In this document: positions 26,118-34,954 of the stretch, piece by piece
Numbering within the stretch: the stretch's first letter is position 1
How the letters are laid out: every line of letters starts with the position of its first letter
DNA from: Pasteurellaceae bacterium 15-036681
Lineage (GTDB): Bacteria > Pseudomonadota > Gammaproteobacteria > Enterobacterales > Pasteurellaceae
Assembly (NCBI GenBank): GCA_002002485.1
Contig: MQVI01000024.1
Location: 1 to 37,104, forward strand
DNA length: 37,104 nt
Direction: 5' to 3'
Program-made: the position numbers and the translations under genes
The notes under the pieces: generated by a model
The model's database searches: none
What the model saw: the letters and a program-made list of their open reading frames with translations, nothing else
Told to the model about the DNA's origin: nothing

Positions 26118-28829
26118 CTAACTATACCCCATCATTCTCAACAAACTACGGGTGTATTCAATCGCTTCGCTACGGTTTGCCACGCCTATTTTCTGATAAA
26201 GATTGCGAATATGCGTTTTGATCGTGGTGATCGCAACAACTAATTCTTGTGAGATCTGTTCATTACTGTACCCAGAATAAATCAAGCCCAACACCTGCCA
26301 TTCACGTTGAGTGAGTGGGCTGATTTTCAGTAGTTCAGGTACTTGTGGATTTTCCAGTAAAGCCTTCACAAACTGCTCATCAAAATGGGCTATTTTATGA
26401 CGATTATGTTGGTTAATATTACGTAGAATAAACTGTGCCTTATGGGTTGGTAACTCTTCTAGTACTTTTAATTGCAATAATTGGCGGATCTGTTGTGCCA
26501 TTAAATCACCTTCAATCACAAACGCACTAATAAAATTTGTCTGCTGACTTAAACTCAAGGCTTGAATTAAATCTCGCTGTGCAAGATCAGGTCTGCCTTG
26601 CAGGTAATAAAGACGATTACGCAAAATCAAAGCCCGCTGACTATCGCTAACCAAATTAAATACCGAAGCCGTTTTAAGCAGACTATTTAAAATAGCTAAT
26701 GCTTGCTCGTAGTTCTCTTGTAACAAATAGCAACGTGCGATATTGCGCCATTGACGTTGACTAAAATGGTTATGTTCTTGGCTTGGGAAATGTGCCTGAG
26801 CCAACCAACTTTCTAGCTGTGAAGTATCATTACTCATCTGCCAGTAGATCATCTGTACTTCATCTAACATCGTTACCCAATCTTTGTGTGGCGAATAGCG
26901 TGAGAGAAGATTTTTACACTGCTCAATTAAGCGTGATGCGTTGCTTAAATCCCCTTTGGTTAGGGAAATTTTTGCCAATAAAGCAAGACATTGAGTCTGC
27001 TCTTCTTCCTTATCTAAAATCTCAATCCCAGCATTTGCCATTGCTTCGGCTTGGTCAAGATGATGCCACTCCCATAAAATCTGTCCTTTAAGGCGCAATA
27101 GAAATTCATCCATCGGGATTTGATGAAATTCCGTTGATTGTTGCGAAGTTTCTTTCAATAAATCATAGGCCGATTGCCAAAAGCCTTGTGCCGATAAAAT
27201 TTCAGATTGTTGTAACTTAGACCAAAGCCAATATTGATAAGAACGCTGAGCAATCGCCATTTTTTCGGTCTGTTGCATCAATGCCAAACCTTCTTTTAAA
27301 TAACCTCGACAATGTTGTGCCTCCCCAATCACTGAATTTGCTACAATCTGTGCATAGCTATACTCCGAGGAAAGATTCGCCAATGCTTGGGTTGCAAGTA
27401 GATAGGCTTGCTCTTCATCCCCAGCATTAATTGCTACTTGCGCTCGCAGTGCATCAAAACGCCCTTGTAAACTATCGGTAAGCGGTGATTTGGGCTGACA
27501 TTTTTGCAAAATCCCACTCACTTCTTGATAGCGATGCTGACTCTGTGCCAACCACGCTTTGAGCAATACCAAGTTTTCATCTTGCCACATTAATTCTGCA
27601 GGTAAACGATTTAAACAATCATCCAATAATTTTAATTGCCCTTGATGAAATAGCGACCAACCGTGATCTTGTAGAATTTGATAAAGCGTCTCAGCGTTAT
27701 CAAGCATTTGTGCGTGATAAAGTGCTTCAGAACCATAACCTAATTTAAGCCACGCTTCAGACGCCGTTTGATGTAACTGTTGCCATTCATTCGGCAATTC
27801 TAAACGGCAACTTTGGGCTAAATAAGAAGATAAAATAGGGTGAAACTTCCACCAAATCTCTCCATCTTCATTGGCCATTCTCGTGACAAATAGACCTAAT
27901 TTTTCCAATTCATCCAACTGCTTTGCGCCATTCACATCCTGCGTAATCGCAAAGACCAATTTTTCATTCATTGAACGCAGAATTGAGCAACGTTGCATAA
28001 ATTGCTTAATATTCGGTTCAACATAATGAAATACTTCTTCATTCAGATAATCAGCAATATGTAACTGATTGAGTTTATTCAGTAATTTTTCAGGGGATTG
28101 TAATAGTTCTGGATTTTGCTTAATCGCAAAAATCATCAATTGTAGTGCCGTAGCCCAGCCCTCAACACGCTCACACAGCGCAAGCACAACATCATCATTT
28201 AAAGTGGTATCGAGCTTTTGTTCAAAAAATTGGCGTGTTTCACTTGGAGTGAAGGCAAGCTGATGCACATCAATTTCTAACAATTTTTCGTGAATTCGTA
28301 AGTTAGTAATGCTAAGTGGTGGAAGTAAACGAGAAAGGAGCACTAAGCTCATTGAACTTGGTTGATGCTTTAACCAAAAACGTAATGCATCGTGAATTTC
28401 GCTATTTTCGATCAAGTGATAGTCGTCAATAATCAAATAGAAGTGTTTTTTTACACCATCGAGCAATACCAGTAGTTGTCCAAAATAGTCGATAAGGTTC
28501 TCTTTATAATTTAAACCTTGTAGTGAAATGCCTGTTGCATTCGCAATTGCAGATGCAAAATAACGTGAAAATTGCTCCGCTTTATTATCGCTTTCATCTA
28601 ATGCAAACCACGCCACAGACTCATTTTTTGCTAAAAGTTGCTCTTTCCATTGCGAAACAAGGGTTGTTTTGCCATAACCAGCAGGGGCGGTAATTAAAGT
28701 AAGCGGATATGAACGCACAAAACCGAGCTGTTTCAACAACTCGGTGCGAATCACATTTTGATTATGTGCTTTTGAAGCAGATTTATTTGAAATTAATTTG
28801 GTTGGTATCAGCTTTGTAACGACTTGCAT
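26118..28829 (-). CDS. malT: MalT, ATP- and maltotriose-dependent activator
   Basis: This is a 903-residue STAND-class regulator, near E. coli MalT (901). The N-terminal NTPase has Walker A APAGYGKTTLVSQW at about 48-61 and Walker B-like FYLIIDDYHLIE at about 137-148. The middle is a long alpha-helical sensor region with TPR-like repeats. A LuxR-type helix-turn-helix fills the last 65 residues (LTQREWQVLGLIYSGYSNEQ... TTIKTHIRNLYQKIGV). When bound to maltotriose and ATP it activates mal promoters at GGGGAKGAKG boxes, which occur before malP and malE here. The ribosome site GGGAGA precedes the ATG. A CRP-like site lies about 135 bp upstream. Confidence 0.95.
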   Translation of the reverse strand: MQVVTKLIPTKLISNKSASKAHNQNVIRTELLKQLGFVRSYPLTLITAPAGYGKTTLVSQWKEQLLAKNESVAWFALDESDNKAEQFSRYFASAIANATGISLQGLNYKENLIDYFGQLLVLLDGVKKHFYLIIDDYHLIENSEIHDALRFWLKHQPSSMSLVLLSRLLPPLSITNLRIHEKLLEIDVHQLAFTPSETRQFFEQKLDTTLNDDVVLALCERVEGWATALQLMIFAIKQNPELLQSPEKLLNKLNQLHIADYLNEEVFHYVEPNIKQFMQRCSILRSMNEKLVFAITQDVNGAKQLDELEKLGLFVTRMANEDGEIWWKFHPILSSYLAQSCRLELPNEWQQLHQTASEAWLKLGYGSEALYHAQMLDNAETLYQILQDHGWSLFHQGQLKLLDDCLNRLPAELMWQDENLVLLKAWLAQSQHRYQEVSGILQKCQPKSPLTDSLQGRFDALRAQVAINAGDEEQAYLLATQALANLSSEYSYAQIVANSVIGEAQHCRGYLKEGLALMQQTEKMAIAQRSYQYWLWSKLQQSEILSAQGFWQSAYDLLKETSQQSTEFHQIPMDEFLLRLKGQILWEWHHLDQAEAMANAGIEILDKEEEQTQCLALLAKISLTKGDLSNASRLIEQCKNLLSRYSPHKDWVTMLDEVQMIYWQMSNDTSQLESWLAQAHFPSQEHNHFSQRQWRNIARCYLLQENYEQALAILNSLLKTASVFNLVSDSQRALILRNRLYYLQGRPDLAQRDLIQALSLSQQTNFISAFVIEGDLMAQQIRQLLQLKVLEELPTHKAQFILRNINQHNRHKIAHFDEQFVKALLENPQVPELLKISPLTQREWQVLGLIYSGYSNEQISQELVVAITTIKTHIRNLYQKIGVANRSEAIEYTRSLLRMMGYS

Positions 28830-28963
28830 ATATTCTCCCTGTCAATCGACAAGAATTTTAACAAATTATTCATCTCTAAAAATTGATTAAATTCAATAGC
28901 TTTTGCTAAAACCCTCACTCATACCAAATTTAATAGCATTTTCCAATCCTAAAATTTTGTTTC

Positions 28964-28979
28964 TTCGATGAAGATCACA
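28964..28979. promoter_or_regulatory. Weak CRP-like site upstream of malT
   Basis: TTCGATGAAGATCACA has one perfect half (TCACA) and one 3-of-5 half at the right spacing. It lies in the 253-bp gap (28830-29082) between malT and the higB gene. In E. coli, malT transcription depends on CRP, so this would fit. Apart from this site and the higB promoter, the gap shows only AT-rich sequence. Confidence 0.35.
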
Positions 28980-29038
28980 GAAATAGATATTGCTCATTTA
29001 CAAACCAATTCTAAATATTATTCTTGCAAAAAATCCTC

Positions 29039-29066
29039 TTGATCTTCTTATTGAAAAGGCTATTAT
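29039..29066 (+). promoter_or_regulatory. Putative promoter of the higBA pair
   Basis: TTGATC (29039-29044), a 16-nt spacer and TATTAT (29061-29066) lie just before the start codon at 29083. The leader is very short and has AGGTG as a possible ribosome site. No clear operator palindrome is seen. Confidence 0.45.
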
Positions 29067-29082
29067 TCCATAGGTGTAATAT

Positions 29083-29445
29083 ATGACTTGTGAAGTTGAA
29101 TATACTGATGAATTTGAAAAGTGGTGGGAGACGCTTGACGTTAATGAGCAAATCTCAATCAGTGCCTCTGTGTCATTACTTGAGCAGTTTGGTACAAACT
29201 TAAAATATCCTCATAGTTCACAAATTCTTGGTTCAAAATACAGGTTAAGAGAACTTAGAACTCAGCATAAAGGAAAACCCTACCGAACTTTATATGCTTT
29301 TGATCCTAGGCGTAATGCAATTTTGCTAATCGCTGGTGATAAAACAGGTAATAAACGTTGGTATCAAATTAATATACCGATAGCTGAACAGCTGTATGAT
29401 CAACATCTATTAGAACTTCAACGAGAAGGAGTTATCAATGGCTAA
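29083..29445 (+). CDS. higB: HigB-type (Gp49-like) RelE-superfamily toxin
   Basis: This is a 120-residue protein fitting the Gp49-like/HigB branch of RelE toxins, which cut mRNA on ribosomes. The core is EYTDEFEKWWETLDVNEQISI, then SKYRLRELRTQHKGKPYRTLYAFDPRRNAILLIAGDKTG and WYQINIPIAEQLYDQHL. Basic and aromatic residues (Arg, Lys, Tyr) in the second segment are typical of the active face. It is directly followed, with 8 bp of overlap, by a helix-turn-helix antitoxin gene, and toxin-first order is the mark of higBA systems. It stands between malT and malK, genes otherwise belonging together. Confidence 0.85.
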   Translation: MTCEVEYTDEFEKWWETLDVNEQISISASVSLLEQFGTNLKYPHSSQILGSKYRLRELRTQHKGKPYRTLYAFDPRRNAILLIAGDKTGNKRWYQINIPIAEQLYDQHLLELQREGVING

Positions 29446-29746
29446 AAAATTTTCGGCATTACGTGCCAAAATGCCTCTTGAGGCACAATTACAAGCACAA
29501 AAAAAAGCAGATGAAATGATAGAAGAAATGCTGTTACAAGAACTCCGCCAAGCTCGTGGTCTATCCCAAAAAGAAATGGCTGAGCGTTTGAATGTGCAAC
29601 AGCCAGCCATTGCTCGCCTAGAAAAACGCACAGATATGTATATTTCTACTTTGCGTAACCATATTGAAGCAATGGGCGGACAACTTGAAGTTATTGCCCG
29701 CTTTTCTGATAGTAGTGTAAAAATTAAGAATATTGCGGAATTATAA
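29438..29746 (+). CDS. higA: HigA-type XRE-family antitoxin
   Basis: This is a 102-residue protein. A helical N-terminal part (residues 1-35) is followed by an XRE/Cro-type helix-turn-helix, LRQARGLSQKEMAERLNVQQPAIARLEKRTDMYISTLRNHIEAMGG. The C-terminal EVIARFSDSSVKIKNI closes the domain. It would neutralise HigB and repress the operon. Its start lies 8 bp before the toxin stop, giving coupled translation. The stop is only 7 bp from the end of convergent malK, with no terminator in between. Confidence 0.85.
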   Translation: MAKKFSALRAKMPLEAQLQAQKKADEMIEEMLLQELRQARGLSQKEMAERLNVQQPAIARLEKRTDMYISTLRNHIEAMGGQLEVIARFSDSSVKIKNIAEL

Positions 29747-29753
29747 GAATTTA

Positions 29754-30869
29754 TTACACCCCAAGTTCCTTAAACAATCTACGGCAGGCGGTACCATCTT
29801 CTTTAAAGAGATGACAACGGTTTGGATTGATACCGATAGCCATATCATCACCCTCTTCAACTAGCACAATATCGTTTTGGCGATAGACAAGGCTCTGTTT
29901 AATCGGTGGTAATTCAATATGGATTTGCGTTTCGTTACCGAGCTGTTCAACGACTCTCACTGTGCCGTGGATACAGACATCACTTTGTTCACAAGGTAAT
30001 AGGTGCTCTGGGCGAATCCCGAGTGAGAGATTATCGCCGACTTTAACTCCCGAACTGTCTACAGGAATCCAGAAATTAAGATGAGTCGCATCGGGTAATT
30101 CAATCTTCACCCCATCTGCTTTAACATCGATCACCTTAACCGGTAAGAAATTCATTTTTGGTGAACCAATAAAGCCAGCCACAAAACGATTTGCTGGATA
30201 GTGGTAAAGTTCCAACGGCTTACCAATTTGGGAAATGCCACCAGCTTGTAGCACCACAATTTTATCGGCAAGAGTCATTGCCTCAATTTGATCGTGGGTA
30301 ACATAGATCATTGTTCTGCCTAATTTTTTATGCAGTTTAGAAATTTCAACACGCATCTGAACACGCAGTGCGGCATCTAAGTTAGAAAGGGGTTCATCTA
30401 ATAAGAAAACTTCGGGTTGAGAAACAAGAGTTCGCCCAATCGCCACACGCTGACGTTGTCCGCCAGAAAGCTCTTTAGGTTTACGTTCTAATAAATGAGC
30501 AAGCTGTAAAATTTCAGCAACTTGGTTTACTCTTTGCTGAATATCTGCTTTGCTTGCCCCTGCTAATTTCAAGCCAAAGGACATATTTTCAGCCACATTC
30601 AGATGTGGATAAAGGGCATAAGACTGAAACACCATACCGATATTACGTTTGGCAGGTGGCACATCATTCATTCGCTGATCACCAATATAGAGATCACCCA
30701 CTGTAATATCTTCAAGCCCTGCGATCATTCGTAATACTGTTGATTTACCACAGCCAGACGGCCCTACAAACACAACAAATTCACCTTCTTTAATCTCTAA
30801 ATTAATATCACGTGAAATATGCACATCACCGTATGATTTACCGACATTCACCAATCTTACATCTGCCAT
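29754..30869 (-). CDS. malK: Maltose/maltodextrin ABC transporter ATP-binding protein
   Basis: This is a 371-residue ABC ATPase, the same length as E. coli MalK. Walker [10 protein letters not shown] is at 36-44, and the signature LSGGQRQR at about 134-141 is followed by Walker [13 protein letters not shown] and the switch [15 protein letters not shown]. The C-terminal third is the MalK regulatory (TOBE) domain, which in E. coli binds inducer-exclusion EIIA-Glc and sequesters MalT. It energises MalFG. Divergent from malEFG across a 341-bp control gap, it has AGAGGA as ribosome site. Confidence 0.96.
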   Translation of the reverse strand: MADVRLVNVGKSYGDVHISRDINLEIKEGEFVVFVGPSGCGKSTVLRMIAGLEDITVGDLYIGDQRMNDVPPAKRNIGMVFQSYALYPHLNVAENMSFGLKLAGASKADIQQRVNQVAEILQLAHLLERKPKELSGGQRQRVAIGRTLVSQPEVFLLDEPLSNLDAALRVQMRVEISKLHKKLGRTMIYVTHDQIEAMTLADKIVVLQAGGISQIGKPLELYHYPANRFVAGFIGSPKMNFLPVKVIDVKADGVKIELPDATHLNFWIPVDSSGVKVGDNLSLGIRPEHLLPCEQSDVCIHGTVRVVEQLGNETQIHIELPPIKQSLVYRQNDIVLVEEGDDMAIGINPNRCHLFKEDGTACRRLFKELGV

Positions 30870-31009
30870 TTCAACAATCCTCTTTGAATATATTTATGCT
30901 ATCAATTTTAAAATGTAGCTTAATCTCCTACTACTTGCTTGAAATCATACTTATTAAAAAATTTTTTCTAAAGAAAAACGGTTATTCTGGAGTGAAAAAT
31001 GGCGTAATT

Positions 31010-31025
31010 TGTGATCTAGATCACA
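31010..31025. promoter_or_regulatory. CRP site 1 in the malK-malE gap (perfect palindrome)
   Basis: TGTGATCTAGATCACA is an exact match to TGTGA-N6-TCACA and is fully palindromic. It lies 141 bp from malK and 186 bp from malE, so cAMP-CRP could act in both directions. The gap from 30870 to 31210 holds this, two weaker CRP-like sites, a MalT box and the promoters, and no gene. Confidence 0.85.
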
Positions 31026-31042
31026 GATATATGCTTATTTTT

Positions 31043-31058
31043 TGTGAACATCTTCTCA
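31043..31058. promoter_or_regulatory. CRP-like site 2 in the malK-malE gap
   Basis: TGTGAACATCTTCTCA has one perfect half (TGTGA) and one half with a single mismatch (TCTCA against TCACA), with the correct 6-nt spacer. Confidence 0.55.
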
Positions 31059-31081
31059 TTTTTCAATAAGTTGGAGTAAAG

Positions 31082-31097
31082 TGTGAACTCGATCACT
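31082..31097. promoter_or_regulatory. CRP-like site 3 in the malK-malE gap
   Basis: TGTGAACTCGATCACT matches TGTGA-N6-TCACA with one mismatch in the last base. It is 16 bp upstream of the MalT-box pair that serves malE. Confidence 0.65.
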
Positions 31098-31112
31098 AAA
31101 TGGAAGTAGAGG

Positions 31113-31132
31113 GTGGAGAAAGGGGGATGATG
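31113..31132 (+). promoter_or_regulatory. MalT boxes before malE
   Basis: GGGGATGATG at 31123-31132 is a perfect match to the MalT box GGGGAKGAKG. A weaker copy (GTGGAGAAAG, 7 of 10) directly precedes it at 31113-31122, giving a tandem pair one helical turn apart. The perfect box is centred about 40 bp before the expected transcription start, close to the arrangement at E. coli mal promoters. Confidence 0.75.
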
Positions 31133-31155
31133 AAACTTTTTTGTAATTTATCCAT

Positions 31156-31161
31156 TATGCT
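31156..31161 (+). promoter_or_regulatory. Putative -10 box of malE
   Basis: TATGCT lies 50 bp before the malE start codon. No -35 box is seen at 16-18 bp upstream, which fits an activator-dependent promoter driven by MalT. Confidence 0.45.
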
Positions 31162-31210
31162 AACGCAATTAATTTACCCTAACCTATTTTATTAATATGA
31201 GGAAATCACT

Positions 31211-32395
31211 ATGAAAAAAGTTACTCAAACAGCATTAGCGGTATTAGCAGGTATCTGTTTAGCTCAAGGCGTGAATGCAAAAATCGTTGAGGGACAACTC
31301 AATGTGTGGATCAACGCTGATAAAGGCTATAACGGTCTTGCTGAAGTAGGTAAAAAATTTGAACAAGAAACAGGGATCAAAGTTATTGTTGAACACCCTG
31401 CAAAATTAGAAGAACTTTATCCACAAGTTGCTTCGACAGGTGACGGCCCAGATATTGTCATCTTCGCTCACGACCGTTTTGGTGGCTATGCTCAGGCAGG
31501 TTTATTATCTGAGGTACAACCAAGTGCTGAATTTAAAGAAAAATTCTCAGACATCGGTTGGAATGCCACTAAATATAATGGCAAACAAATTGCCTATCCT
31601 ATCGCTGTTGAGTCACTTTCATTAATCTATAACAAAGACCTTGTACCAAATCCGCCAAAAACTTGGGAAGAAGTTAGCGCTTTAGATAAAGAATTAAAAG
31701 CGAAAGGCAAAAATGCAATTATGTGGAACCTGGCTGAACCTTACTTCACTTGGCCGATTATCTCATCTCAAGGCGCTTATGCGTTCAAAGTAACGGCTGA
31801 CGGCTATGATGTAAAAGATATTGGTGTAAATAATGAGGCTGGGCAAAAAGGCTTGCAATTCGTAGTTGATCTTGTGAAAAACAAAGTGATCAATGCAGAT
31901 ACAGACTACTCTGTAGCAGAGGCTTCTTTCAATAAAGGCGACACAGCGATGACCATTAATGGTCCTTGGGCGTGGGCAAATATTGAGAAAAGCGGTATTA
32001 ACTATGGTGTAACAGTATTACCAACCTTAAATGGTCACGCAGGTAAACCTTTTGTAGGCGTTTTAAGTGCAGGGATTAATGCATCAAGCCCAAATCAAGA
32101 TTTAGCTAAAGAGTTCTTAGAAAATCATTTATTGACAGATGCTGGTTTAGAAACTGTAAATAATGATACTCCGTTAGGTGCTGTTGCATTGAAGAGTTAT
32201 CAGGCAAAATTAGCAAGTGATCCTCGTATCGCAGCGACAATGCAAAATGCAGAAAACGGTGAAATTATGCCAAATATTCCACAAATGAGCCGTTTCTGGT
32301 ATGCAGAGCGTGATGCAATTACTAATGCAGTTTCAGGCCGTCAAGCAGTTAAAGCGGCTTTAGATGAAGCACAAGCGAAAATTGAAAAAGAATAA
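31211..32395 (+). CDS. malE: Maltose/maltodextrin-binding protein
   Basis: This is a 394-residue periplasmic binding protein. A signal peptide (residues 1-23, ending GVNA) precedes [35 protein letters not shown], the well-known start of mature MalE. Ligand-site sequences follow, such as [30 protein letters not shown] and the C-terminal [14 protein letters not shown]. coli MalE is 396 residues. It collects maltodextrins and presents them to MalFGK2. Ribosome site GAGGAA. A palindromic repeat follows before malF. Confidence 0.97.
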   Translation: MKKVTQTALAVLAGICLAQGVNAKIVEGQLNVWINADKGYNGLAEVGKKFEQETGIKVIVEHPAKLEELYPQVASTGDGPDIVIFAHDRFGGYAQAGLLSEVQPSAEFKEKFSDIGWNATKYNGKQIAYPIAVESLSLIYNKDLVPNPPKTWEEVSALDKELKAKGKNAIMWNLAEPYFTWPIISSQGAYAFKVTADGYDVKDIGVNNEAGQKGLQFVVDLVKNKVINADTDYSVAEASFNKGDTAMTINGPWAWANIEKSGINYGVTVLPTLNGHAGKPFVGVLSAGINASSPNQDLAKEFLENHLLTDAGLETVNNDTPLGAVALKSYQAKLASDPRIAATMQNAENGEIMPNIPQMSRFWYAERDAITNAVSGRQAVKAALDEAQAKIEKE

Positions 32396-32402
32396 TTAAC
32401 CG

Positions 32403-32445
32403 CTAATCCCCCTCTTTGACAAGGAGGGGGTTAGGAGGAGATTTT
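32403..32445. repeat. Palindromic repeat, family A (shortened copy), between malE and malF
   Basis: CTAATCCCCCTC (32403-32414) pairs with GAGGGGGTTAG (32424-32434) with one bulge. The right arm continues GAGGAGATTTT as in the copy at 5025-5071, but the outer part of the left arm is missing. It lies 8 bp after the malE stop and could protect the malE message end or reduce read-through into malF. Confidence 0.75.
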
Positions 32446-32470
32446 ATAAAGTGAACACAAGGAAATAACA

Positions 32471-34024
32471 ATGCTAGCCTCTACTCAATCCCGTTCCTCG
32501 ATGCCGTTATGGGGAAAACGAGCGTTCGTGGGACTACTCTATTTACTCTCTTTCTATCTCGTTTTTACGATTTATCTGCAAGGTGAAATTCTATTTGCCT
32601 TACTCACTTTGGTAATTATCACCTCTGGTATCTATATTTTTAGTTCACAAAAAACCTACCGTTGGCGCTATGTTTACCCCGGTATTTCTGCTATCGGAAT
32701 TTTTGTGGTGTTCCCACTAATTTGTACTGTCGTCATCGCTTTTACCAACTATAGTGGCTCAAATCAGCTCAATTTTGAGCGCGTTTTAACTCAACTCCAA
32801 AGCCAACACTATTTTTCGGGCGAACGTTTTGATTTTAAATTACTTGAAACAAGCGATAACCGCTATCAACTTGCCTTGCAAAATAACAAGTTGCAAAAAA
32901 TTTATCTCTCTGAACCGCTTGCATTAACGGAATTAAGAGATGAAATCAATGTAAGCGAAGTCAATGAGTTGCCTAGCCAAGCTGTTGCTCCACTAAAAAC
33001 GATTACTCAAAATCGCCAACAATTACAAACAATTAATGTGCAACTTCCGTCACAAGAAAACTTGACGATGAGTTCGTTACGTCAATTTTCACAACAGAGT
33101 CACCGCTATCAATTCGATGATGAAAGTCAAATTTTAACGAATAAAGAGAATGGCGAACGTTATAAACCAAATGATGACATCGGGTTCTTCCAACAAATTG
33201 ATGAGCAAGGTAACTTTATCTCAAAACGTTTAGAACCCGGTTATACAGTAACTATCGGTTGGCAGAATTTCACTAAAATCCTAACCGATGAAGGTGTACA
33301 AAAACCCTTTATCCAAATCTTTATTTGGACAGTCACTTTTGCCTTTTTAACCGTTGTATTCACTACGCTATTAGGGATGATTTTTGCGTCATTAGTGCAA
33401 TGGGAAGCGTTAAAAGGAAAAGCCGTATATCGCTTACTGTTAATTTTGCCTTATGCCGTGCCAGGCTTTATTTCTATCTTAGTTTTCAAAGGGTTATTTA
33501 ACCAAAGTTTCGGTGAAATTAACTTAATTTTTAATAACTTATTTGGTATCCGCCCTGAGTGGTTTAACGATCCGTTTTTAGCTAAAACGATGTTGTTAAT
33601 TGTTAATACTTGGTTAGGTTATCCTTATATGATGATTGTGTGTATGGGGTTATTGAAAGCCATTCCACAAGATCTCTATGAGGCATCCGCAATTGACGGT
33701 GCAACCGTATGGCAAAACTTTACCAAAATCACTATGCCAATGTTAATCAAACCATTAATGCCACTAATGATTGCTAGCTTTGCCTTTAACTTTAATAACT
33801 TTGTATTGATTCAACTACTTACCTCAGGAAAGCCAAGTTTAATCGGCACAAGTACCCCAGCAGGACATACAGATTTATTAGTAAGTTATACCTACCGTAT
33901 TGCCTTTGAAGGTAGTGGTACGCAAGACTTTGGTTTGGCGGCTGCAATTGCGGTGATTATCTTCTTATTAGTCAGCGGATTAGCGCTATTCCAAATCCGT
34001 CTAACCAAACTACAACAAGACTAA
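32471..34024 (+). CDS. malF: Maltose transporter permease MalF
   Basis: This is a 517-residue membrane protein (E. coli MalF is 514). N-terminal membrane segments occupy about 17-55 and 63-95. A long periplasmic P2 loop runs from about 95 to 275; in E. coli this loop contacts MalE. The core permease then contains the EAA coupling motif EASAIDGATVWQNFTKITMPML, which docks with MalK. It ends with GSGTQDFGLAAAIAVIIFLLVS and LFQIRLTKL. The ribosome site AAGGAA precedes the ATG. malG follows after 15 bp. Confidence 0.96.
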   Translation: MLASTQSRSSMPLWGKRAFVGLLYLLSFYLVFTIYLQGEILFALLTLVIITSGIYIFSSQKTYRWRYVYPGISAIGIFVVFPLICTVVIAFTNYSGSNQLNFERVLTQLQSQHYFSGERFDFKLLETSDNRYQLALQNNKLQKIYLSEPLALTELRDEINVSEVNELPSQAVAPLKTITQNRQQLQTINVQLPSQENLTMSSLRQFSQQSHRYQFDDESQILTNKENGERYKPNDDIGFFQQIDEQGNFISKRLEPGYTVTIGWQNFTKILTDEGVQKPFIQIFIWTVTFAFLTVVFTTLLGMIFASLVQWEALKGKAVYRLLLILPYAVPGFISILVFKGLFNQSFGEINLIFNNLFGIRPEWFNDPFLAKTMLLIVNTWLGYPYMMIVCMGLLKAIPQDLYEASAIDGATVWQNFTKITMPMLIKPLMPLMIASFAFNFNNFVLIQLLTSGKPSLIGTSTPAGHTDLLVSYTYRIAFEGSGTQDFGLAAAIAVIIFLLVSGLALFQIRLTKLQQD

Positions 34025-34039
34025 GAAAAGGACATTATT

Positions 34040-34930
34040 ATGGCTATTGTGCAACCTAAATCGATGAAAGCAAGATTATTTGCAACTCATCTCTTTTTAA
34101 TCTGCTTCTGTGCTTTGATTATGTTTCCATTATTGATGATTTTGGGGATTTCACTCCGCCCTGGCAACTTGGCTTTAGGTGAAATTATTCCTAGCCAGAT
34201 TTCACTGGAACACTGGAAATTAGCGCTTGGCTTTAGTGTTACTCACGCTGATGGCTCAGTAACACCGCCTCCATTCCCTGTATTATTGTGGTTATGGAAC
34301 TCCGTTAAAGTTGCTGGCGTAACAGCACTGATTACCCTTGCGCTATCAACCACTGCTGCTTACGCTTTTGCACGCTTACGTTTTGCGGGCAAATCAATGT
34401 TGCTCCAAAGTATGCTGATTTTCCAAATGTTCCCAGCGGTACTATCACTGGTGGCGTTATATGCATTATTTGATCGCTTAGGTAACTATGTGCCATTTTT
34501 AGGATTAAACACTCACGGAGGCGTGATTTTTGCTTACCTTGGCGGTATTGCAATGCACGTATGGACAATCAAAGGTTACTTCGAAACCATTGATAAATCC
34601 CTTGAAGAAGCAGCGGCTCTTGACGGTGCAACACCGTGGCAAACATTCCGCTTAATTCTATTACCACTATCCGTGCCAATTCTAGCAGTGGTCTTTATTC
34701 TTGCCTTTATCTCGGCAATTATCGAAGTGCCTGTCGCCTCATTGCTATTACGTGATGTAAGCAACTACACCTTGGCAGTCGGTATGCAGCAGTATCTACA
34801 TCCACAAAACTACTTATGGGGCGACTTTGCAGCGGCGGCAATCTTATCCGCTATTCCAATTACCCTTGTGTTCCTATTAGCACAACGTTGGTTAGTCGGT
34901 GGCTTAACCGCAGGTGGCGTAAAAGGCTAG
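34040..34930 (+). CDS. malG: Maltose transporter permease MalG
   Basis: This is a 296-residue permease, the same length as E. coli MalG. It has six predicted membrane segments, a short periplasmic loop with [26 protein letters not shown], and the EAA coupling motif [23 protein letters not shown]. The C-terminus [15 protein letters not shown] is typical and, in E. coli, reaches toward the MalK dimer. It partners MalF in the MalFGK2 importer. Ribosome site AAAGGAC; malQ follows after 24 bp. Confidence 0.97.
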   Translation: MAIVQPKSMKARLFATHLFLICFCALIMFPLLMILGISLRPGNLALGEIIPSQISLEHWKLALGFSVTHADGSVTPPPFPVLLWLWNSVKVAGVTALITLALSTTAAYAFARLRFAGKSMLLQSMLIFQMFPAVLSLVALYALFDRLGNYVPFLGLNTHGGVIFAYLGGIAMHVWTIKGYFETIDKSLEEAAALDGATPWQTFRLILLPLSVPILAVVFILAFISAIIEVPVASLLLRDVSNYTLAVGMQQYLHPQNYLWGDFAAAAILSAIPITLVFLLAQRWLVGGLTAGGVKG

Positions 34931-34954
34931 TTATTTAAAAATAAGAGATAGATT

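Noticed and set aside
30812-31069. 85-codon plus-strand frame across the malK-malE gap
   Set aside because: It covers the start of malK in antisense and two CRP sites; there is no ribosome site and no resemblance to a family.
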